Origin: Polyangium fumosum
Lineage (GTDB): Bacteria > Myxococcota_A > Polyangia > Polyangiales > Polyangiaceae
Direction of reading: 5' to 3'
Assembly (NCBI RefSeq): GCF_005144585.1
Contig: NZ_SSMQ01000063.1
Location: forward strand, 1 to 64,000
Length of the DNA: 64,000 nucleotides
The notes beneath the pieces were generated by a model. That model searched no databases and was not told where the DNA came from. It saw only the letters and a list, made by a program, of their open reading frames with translations. Position numbers and translations under genes: made by a program. Shown piece by piece: positions 59,442-64,000 of the stretch (positions are counted from its first letter, which is position 1; every line of letters begins with the position of its first letter).

Positions 59442-60713
59442 CTACGCCATGAACGACCGCTCCTCCTCCGCGTAATCGACCTCGACGTCGAAGCGGGCGA
59501 GGACCGAATAGAACCCGAACTGGAGGCGGTTCATGAAGAGCATGCCCTCGGGCATGGGCACGAAGGAGGGGTCCCCGGTCTTGAGCGTCTCCTTGCCCGC
59601 CTCCCGCATGTGGTGGACGAGGCTCGCCACATACTCGCGCGTGATGCGAAACGGCGAGGAGAACTGGGGCTCGAACGCGCGGCGGATGTACGAGAGCACG
59701 CGCTTTTCGTGGTCGCCGCCGCGGGTCTCCAGCATGATCTTCGCGGCCTCGGTGAACGTCGCCTCGTCGCGATCGATCGCCGCGCGGTGGAGCTTGTGCG
59801 CGACGCCGCGTCGTTTCTCGTAGATGGGCTGCACGCAGCCGAAATCGAGGAACGCCACGCGGCCGTCGTCCTGGAAGAAGTAATTGCCCGGGTGCGGGTC
59901 GGCGTTGAACATGTCGCCGAGGAGCGTGCCCTTGTAGACGAAGCGCCAGAGCGTGCGGCAAAGCGCGACGCGATCCCGCTCGGGCAGGGCGCTCGCTTCG
60001 TCGAGGCTCCGGCCGCGGACGAACTGGCTCGTGAGCACGCGGCGCGACGAACGATCGTGGTCGACCGCGGGAACCAGGATCTTCGGGTCGCCTTCGAAGA
60101 TGCGGGCGAACTCGATCTGGTTGCGGGCCTCGATGGTGTAATCGAGCTCCTCGCGGAAGCGGGTGCGGACCTCCTCGAGCATTTTCGCGGAGCCTACCTT
60201 GCGCGTGCCCATCATCGAGAGGGCGCCTTCGAGCAGGCCCGCATTCTTCAGGTCCGCCTCGACGGCCTCGGCCACGCCGGGGTGCTGGACCTTGACCGCG
60301 ACCTCTTCGCCTTCGAGGGTGCGGGCGTGGTGCACCTGGCCGATCGAGGCGCTCGCGACGGCCTGGTCGTCCCATTCGGCGTAGAGGCGATCGAGCGGGG
60401 CGCCGAGCTCTTCCTCGACGACGCGGCGAATGGCCTCGGGCGAGGAGCGGGGCGCGGCGGCGAGCAGGGTCTTCATCGAGCGCTGGTAGGCGTCGCGGTG
60501 CTCCTCGGGGACGAGGCCGTCGATGTAGCCGGCCATCTGGCCGACCTTGGCGGCGACGCCGCGCAGGTTGCCGAGGACCTCGGCCGCGCGCTTGGCGGCC
60601 GCGTCGTCGCCTTCGCGGCGGAGGAGCAGGCTCGTCCCGGTGCGCGCGCCGATCTCGGCGAGGCGGACGAGGCGGCCGAGGCGGCCCGAAGGGAGCTTGG
60701 TTTCGTCCGACAT
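59442..60713 (-). CDS. AarF/UbiB (ABC1/ADCK) family kinase-like protein
   Basis: A 423-residue atypical kinase. The family-specific KxGQ motif is KVGQMAGYIDG at residues 56-66. The kinase core shows ASASIGQVHHA (A-rich loop), VAVKVQHPG (catalytic Lys), FNADPHPGN (catalytic loop) and LDFGCV (DFG-like). Members support ubiquinone synthesis or lipid metabolism. No C-terminal membrane anchor is obvious. It is a single gene between the WGR and HugZ-like genes. Confidence 0.88.
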   Translation of the reverse strand: MSDETKLPSGRLGRLVRLAEIGARTGTSLLLRREGDDAAAKRAAEVLGNLRGVAAKVGQMAGYIDGLVPEEHRDAYQRSMKTLLAAAPRSSPEAIRRVVEEELGAPLDRLYAEWDDQAVASASIGQVHHARTLEGEEVAVKVQHPGVAEAVEADLKNAGLLEGALSMMGTRKVGSAKMLEEVRTRFREELDYTIEARNQIEFARIFEGDPKILVPAVDHDRSSRRVLTSQFVRGRSLDEASALPERDRVALCRTLWRFVYKGTLLGDMFNADPHPGNYFFQDDGRVAFLDFGCVQPIYEKRRGVAHKLHRAAIDRDEATFTEAAKIMLETRGGDHEKRVLSYIRRAFEPQFSSPFRITREYVASLVHHMREAGKETLKTGDPSFVPMPEGMLFMNRLQFGFYSVLARFDVEVDYAEEERSFMA

Positions 60714-60758
60714 GGCAGGGGCGGAAATAGCAGCCGGACGATGCGGGGTAAAGAGCTC

Positions 60759-61601
60759 TTACCCCTCCTCCGCCCGCCCCGCCATCTCGATGAGCGCCTT
60801 GCGCGCCTCCTCGCGGGTCACGATCTCCGCGTCGAAGGCGAGCCGCACGCGCCGCTCGCCCGAGGGGGTCGTGACGGCCATTTCGATGCCATACCGATCC
60901 ACGCCGGTCATCTGCGCGTCCGTGGCGTCGCCGATGCCGGCGAGCTTGCGCGCATAGGCGAGGATCGACGCGGCGTGGTCGTCGTTCATGTGCTCGAGGA
61001 TGCGGGGCGCGAAGGCGGCGAGCGGATCGGGCTCGGCGCGGGCGTACGCGGCGGCGTCGACCCAGGACATGCGGCCGAAGCCACCGACATAACGCAAGGA
61101 GCGCGGCTCGATGCGGTAATACGAAAAATCCGAGAAATCGGCGTACGTCGCGGCGTCCGGGTGCGCGGCGAGGAAGAGCGCGCGGCATTCGGGCGCCTCC
61201 TCCGGCGGGACGGCCGTGCACGCGCCGATGAGCGTGACGCGGCCGTGTTCGAGGAGTTTTTCCCCGACGATGGGGGATTCGAGGAGGAGGACGGAGGCCT
61301 CGGGGCGGGCGAGCAGGTTTTGCGTGTGCTCGGCGAGGCGGGAGAGCAAAAGGACGGCGCGGCCGCGCGCATCCGTGGCGAGCGCCACGAGCGAGGCATA
61401 AGGGAACCCCTCCGGATCACGCGCCATCGTGGCGAGGGAGCCGAATCGGGCGGCGCGGGCGAGCGTGCGCGCGCGTTCGGCGTGGCTCGGCGCGCGGGGG
61501 GAGGCCGAAGACGGACCCGTCCCTGCGGCCGTGGATCGCGACTCCACGCCTTTGCCTTCGTGTTCGTTCCCGGCGGCATTCTGCTCGCGGCCCTTCGTCA
61601 T
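60759..61601 (-). CDS. HugZ-like heme-utilisation / PNPOx-fold protein
   Basis: A 280-residue protein with a charged N-terminal tail of about 40 residues. A split-barrel FMN/heme-binding PNPOx domain follows (ARFGSLATMARDPEGFPYASLVALATDARGRAVLLLSRLAEHTQNL). A DUF2470-type C-terminal domain is marked by EHMNDDHAASILAYARKLAG. This pairing is typical of the HugZ family, whose members bind or degrade heme. The start at 61601 is the longest; starts about 25 to 45 residues later are possible. No heme-uptake genes adjoin it. Confidence 0.82.
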   Translation of the reverse strand: MTKGREQNAAGNEHEGKGVESRSTAAGTGPSSASPRAPSHAERARTLARAARFGSLATMARDPEGFPYASLVALATDARGRAVLLLSRLAEHTQNLLARPEASVLLLESPIVGEKLLEHGRVTLIGACTAVPPEEAPECRALFLAAHPDAATYADFSDFSYYRIEPRSLRYVGGFGRMSWVDAAAYARAEPDPLAAFAPRILEHMNDDHAASILAYARKLAGIGDATDAQMTGVDRYGIEMAVTTPSGERRVRLAFDAEIVTREEARKALIEMAGRAEEG

Positions 61602-61662
61602 GATAGGGCCGTCATAACACGGCGCGCCGGCTCTTTCGATGCGGGCCTTGCGGACGATGGAC

Positions 61663-62406
61663 TCAGGGCGTGGCCTTTTTCTCCTCCACCTCCTCGGGGG
61701 GGCCGTCCTCTTCCTCCCGCCGGACCTCGATGTTCACGCGCCGCTCGCCTTTTCCGTCCCCTTCCACCTTGACGTTGACCTGCCCCTCGACGCCCTGCGC
61801 GGCGAGCTGCGCGAGGATCTTCTGCCGCACCACCTCGACGTCCTGGTCGTCGGTGATGTCGAGGTTGAAGAGGTCGTGGCCGATCTTCCGGCCGAGCGTG
61901 CTCTCGAGCTTGCCGGAGAGCGGCTTCTCCGTGATCTTCGCCGAGGCGAGGGCGGGCATGGCCTCGCGCAGCTTGTCGGCGAGCGACGTGTCGCCGAGGT
62001 CCTCGCCCCACGCCTCGATCTGCAAGGTGACGTCGCCGTTCACGTGGCGGCCGCGGACCTTCACTTGGTCGAGCTTCACCGAGCCTTCCAAAGCCTTCAT
62101 GACCTCGGGCGGCTTGGGGCTCGCCTCGGTCTCTGCATACGTGACCGTGAGGCTCCGGCCGACCTCGACGTCGACCTCCACGGGAGCCGCGCAGGCCGCG
62201 AGGCCAATCACCGCGGCGATCGCCGCGCCAAACGCTACCTTCCGCAACACGTGTTTTTTCTGCATGGGTTTCCTCCTTTGTTCCGGGGTCATCGAATCGA
62301 ACTGGGCGAGGAGCGACGCTTCGAGCGCGGCGCGGTGCTCCGGACGAGGCGCGCTCGGGGGCTCGAAGACCTTCTCGAGCTCTTTTTCGCGATCAGAACC
62401 GAACAT
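61663..62406 (-). CDS. Membrane-anchored probable anti-sigma factor
   Basis: A 247-residue protein whose start (ATG 62406) lies inside the sigma factor gene, overlapping its 3' end by 14 bases. The N-terminal 50 residues are cytoplasmic and charged (EHRAALEASLLAQF). One membrane segment (about 58-76, VAFGAAIAAVIGLAACAA) follows, and then a periplasmic domain of repeated beta strands. The position after an ECF sigma gene and the one-helix topology suggest an anti-sigma factor, although no ZAS or FecR domain was recognised. An LAAC motif at the end of the helix could also mean a lipoprotein. Confidence 0.65.
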   Translation of the reverse strand: MFGSDREKELEKVFEPPSAPRPEHRAALEASLLAQFDSMTPEQRRKPMQKKHVLRKVAFGAAIAAVIGLAACAAPVEVDVEVGRSLTVTYAETEASPKPPEVMKALEGSVKLDQVKVRGRHVNGDVTLQIEAWGEDLGDTSLADKLREAMPALASAKITEKPLSGKLESTLGRKIGHDLFNLDITDDQDVEVVRQKILAQLAAQGVEGQVNVKVEGDGKGERRVNIEVRREEEDGPPEEVEEKKATP

Positions 62407-62998
62407 CGACCACCTCACCTTCCTGGAGCACTTCGCGGAGCGACCGCTGGGCGCGCGAGAGCCGCTGCTTGACGGCGGCCGTGGACTCTCCGAGCAGCGC
62501 CGCGATCTCGGCGTGTTCGAGGCCGTCGCCGTACCGAAGCGCGAGCAGCTCCTGCACGTGATCGGGCAAGGCCGCGACGGCGGCGCGGAGGGCGCGGACG
62601 CGCTCTTTCTGCACGAGCGAGTCGAGGGGCGTGCCTCGATCGTCGGCGAGGATCGGCGCGACGTCGTCGATCGGTGTGCCCTCGCGGCGGGCGCGGGCAT
62701 GATCGATGACGGCGTTCCTGGCCATCGAGAGGACGTACATGCGCACGGAGCCGCGGCGGAGATCGACGTCGCCGAGGTGTTCGAGCAGCTTGTGAAAGAC
62801 GCGGCCGACGAGGTCCTCGGCGTCCTCGCGTCTGCGGACGCGCCGGCCGACGAAGCGGCTGACCGGGTCGTAGAGGTCCTGGTAGAGGGCCCGGAACGCC
62901 TCGCGGTCGCCCGCTTGGGCACGCGCGAGGAGAGCGCGATGGCGATCGTCGGGGTCCGCCCAGGGCCAGGGGAAGAGGCGCATGAGGTGCTCGCCCAT
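62393..62998 (-). CDS. RNA polymerase ECF sigma factor
   Basis: A 201-residue ECF sigma factor. Region 2 runs from about 38 to 105 (DLYDPVSRFVGRRVRRREDAEDLVGRVFHKLLEHL and MARNAVIDHARARRE). Region 4 runs from about 140 to 195 (LPDHVQELLALRYGDGLEHAEIAALLGESTAAVKQRLSRAQRSLRE). ATG 62998 or 62983 is the start; a Shine-Dalgarno is weak for both. It overlaps the probable anti-sigma gene. The promoter interval upstream carries two copies of a palindromic site. Confidence 0.92.
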   Translation of the reverse strand: MGEHLMRLFPWPWADPDDRHRALLARAQAGDREAFRALYQDLYDPVSRFVGRRVRRREDAEDLVGRVFHKLLEHLGDVDLRRGSVRMYVLSMARNAVIDHARARREGTPIDDVAPILADDRGTPLDSLVQKERVRALRAAVAALPDHVQELLALRYGDGLEHAEIAALLGESTAAVKQRLSRAQRSLREVLQEGEVVDVRF

Positions 62999-63358
62999 GC
63001 TCTACGGGGCGGGCGGGGGGAGGTGACAGAAAAGATGCGGGATGGGGGGACGTGTGAGGTGGAACGCTGGAGACCGTGGACGGAGGGGGTAGAAACGTTT
63101 CGCCCCCCTTCGGTCGATGATGACCTGCGGGGGTAGAAACGTTTCGCCCCCCTCGGGAGTCCGGCGCAACCGCTCCTGTCCTCGTTGTCGGGTTCGCGTG
63201 TCGCGTCACGAAAAGTTTTTTTTTCGTAACGGTGGTAGGCGGCGGGCCCAAGGAGAAATCAAGCCAAGCGACGCAACCGACCGAGCTGGGTTCCCGCGCC
63301 GCGGTTGAACCCTCCGGAAACCCCCCCCTCGCGCCGCTCGGCCCTGGAGACAACGAAC
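62999..63358. other. Divergent promoter interval between sigma factor and protease
   Basis: These 360 bases hold no convincing gene. They contain the paired palindromes at 63085-63153 and an AT-rich stretch at 63208-63227 in which ACGAAAA and TTTTCGT are inverted around a T-run. The first gene is transcribed leftwards, the second rightwards. Confidence 0.6.
63085..63153. promoter_or_regulatory. Two direct copies of a GAAACGTTTC palindromic site
   Basis: Two 25-base copies, at 63085-63109 and 63129-63153, are 44 bases apart. Each has the core GAAACGTTTC flanked by GGGGGTA on the left and GCCCCCC on the right, so each is nearly a full palindrome. The even spacing of about four helical turns suits cooperative binding of a regulator that could control both divergent genes. 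Confidence 0.55.
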
Positions 63359-64000
63359 ATGAATACGACCCGTATTTCCTTGCGAACGGCCCTCATCGTC
63401 CTCCTCACCGCCGGAACGGTGACGCTCGCTGGCTGCGTGGTGGCCACGGAGCCGGAGGAGAACATGTTCGAGGAGGACACGTCGTCGAGCAGCGATGCGA
63501 TCCTCAATGGGACGAGTGTCACCGAGAAGTACCCCGAGGCTGCGACGATCGATGTTGGGACGAGTCCCCTTTGCAGCGGCACGCTCATCGCGCCCATGGT
63601 CGTCCTTACCGCGGGCCACTGTGTCCTGGGGTCGACGACGTTGACCGTGAAGGTTGGGGCGGAATCGCGCACGACGACGGGCAGCGCGGTCTACGATTGG
63701 ACATCCGGCAGCTCGAAAAATCCCGCGCAACACGACGTCGCGCTGCTGTTCCTGAGCAAGCCCATCTGGCTCATGTGGTACCCGACGATCGAGCAAACGG
63801 CGGTTCTTGCGAACACGCCGGTGACGAACGTGGGCCGCATTCACAACGGCCCGACTTCGACGCTTTGGGGGGCGGATGTGTACGATCTCAACGACGGGAC
63901 CATGATCGGCGCACCGCCACCCTATTCCGGCACCTTCGCGTTCGACTACTGGGCCAGCAACGTGCTCGAGAAGGGCGACTCCGGCGGACCGGTCTTCATC
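63359..64000 (+). CDS. Trypsin-like serine protease lipoprotein, 3' end beyond the window
   Basis: The frame from ATG 63359 is open to the last base, 214 residues. The signal peptide ends in lipobox LAGC (about residue 26) and an acidic/Ser-rich propeptide-like segment follows. The S1 peptidase triad is complete: His87 in TAGHC, Asp126 in HDVALL and Ser208 in GDSGGP. AILNGT near residue 48 resembles the mature N-terminus of trypsin-like proteases. GGAGA stands about 8 bases upstream. It is probably a secreted or surface protease, in keeping with predatory myxobacteria. The C-terminus is not visible. Confidence 0.88.
   Translation, partial: MNTTRISLRTALIVLLTAGTVTLAGCVVATEPEENMFEEDTSSSSDAILNGTSVTEKYPEAATIDVGTSPLCSGTLIAPMVVLTAGHCVLGSTTLTVKVGAESRTTTGSAVYDWTSGSSKNPAQHDVALLFLSKPIWLMWYPTIEQTAVLANTPVTNVGRIHNGPTSTLWGADVYDLNDGTMIGAPPPYSGTFAFDYWASNVLEKGDSGGPVFI

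Noticed and set aside
57697-61221. A 1174-codon minus-strand frame
   Set aside because: Only the part up to ATG 59352 has domain content; the upstream part is a shadow of the AarF and HugZ-like genes in another frame.

Overview
The window is very GC-rich, with strong codon-position bias and many lipoproteins. It also has Gly/Ser-rich secreted proteins, repeated putative metal-binding motifs of the MopE type and a MYXO-CTERM-like C-terminus. Together these point to a myxobacterium, most likely of the order Polyangiales (Sorangium/Polyangium relatives). The placement is inferred from gene style, not from a marker gene. No rRNA or tRNA gene was seen, and no CRISPR array.

Layout. 1-10451: the 3' end of an IS4-type transposase, an arginase-family ureohydrolase, a lipoprotein, a membrane protein beside a 43-bp tandem repeat, a cell-surface cluster (a Gly-rich lipoprotein, a VWA/MopE protein and a translationally coupled MopE/FGE-like lipoprotein), then a maleylpyruvate isomerase-like protein and an SDR. 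10472-10802 is a large palindromic intergenic element related to a repeat at 308-372. 10812-21093: acyl-CoA dehydrogenase with a zinc-ribbon partner, lipoproteins, SGNH hydrolase, amidase, a two-gene ABC exporter, an acyltransferase and unknowns. 21245-26554: a BPSL0067-family protein, Tat-exported amine oxidase, cupin, two lipoproteins, MsrB and a Uma2-family protein. 26561-30564 is a complete four-gene tyrosine/homogentisate degradation operon on the minus strand. 30793-34680: a beta-lactamase-like serine hydrolase and a DUF3160 lipoprotein.

34992-43499 is the most striking region. It is a tandem array of three lipoprotein polymorphic-toxin cassettes with nearly identical N-terminal parts but different nuclease C-termini (WHH, HNH, WHH). 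Each toxin is followed at once by a candidate immunity gene (SMI1/KNR4, a DUF4265-RraB fusion, SMI1/KNR4). Remnants of an old SMI1 gene and of a downstream membrane-protein gene lie between cassettes and record duplication and module swapping. The arrangement resembles the SitA lipoprotein toxins of Myxococcus xanthus, which are transferred by outer-membrane exchange; that link is inference.

43464-50784: a cytochrome P450, an NADP-dependent oxidoreductase and a MacAB-TolC-like tripartite export operon (adaptor, ATPase, permease, outer-membrane channel) with overlapping genes. 50788-57024: a conserved unknown, a PHP-domain lipoprotein, EutA and a natural fusion of the two ethanolamine ammonia-lyase subunits EutB and EutC, with no microcompartment genes. 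57031-62998 (minus): a lipoprotein, a WGR-domain protein with a beta-propeller-like region, an AarF/UbiB kinase, a HugZ-like protein, and a membrane protein overlapping an ECF sigma factor (probable sigma/anti-sigma pair). A promoter region with two copies of a GC-flanked palindrome separates the sigma factor from a trypsin-like lipoprotein protease that runs off the end of the window.
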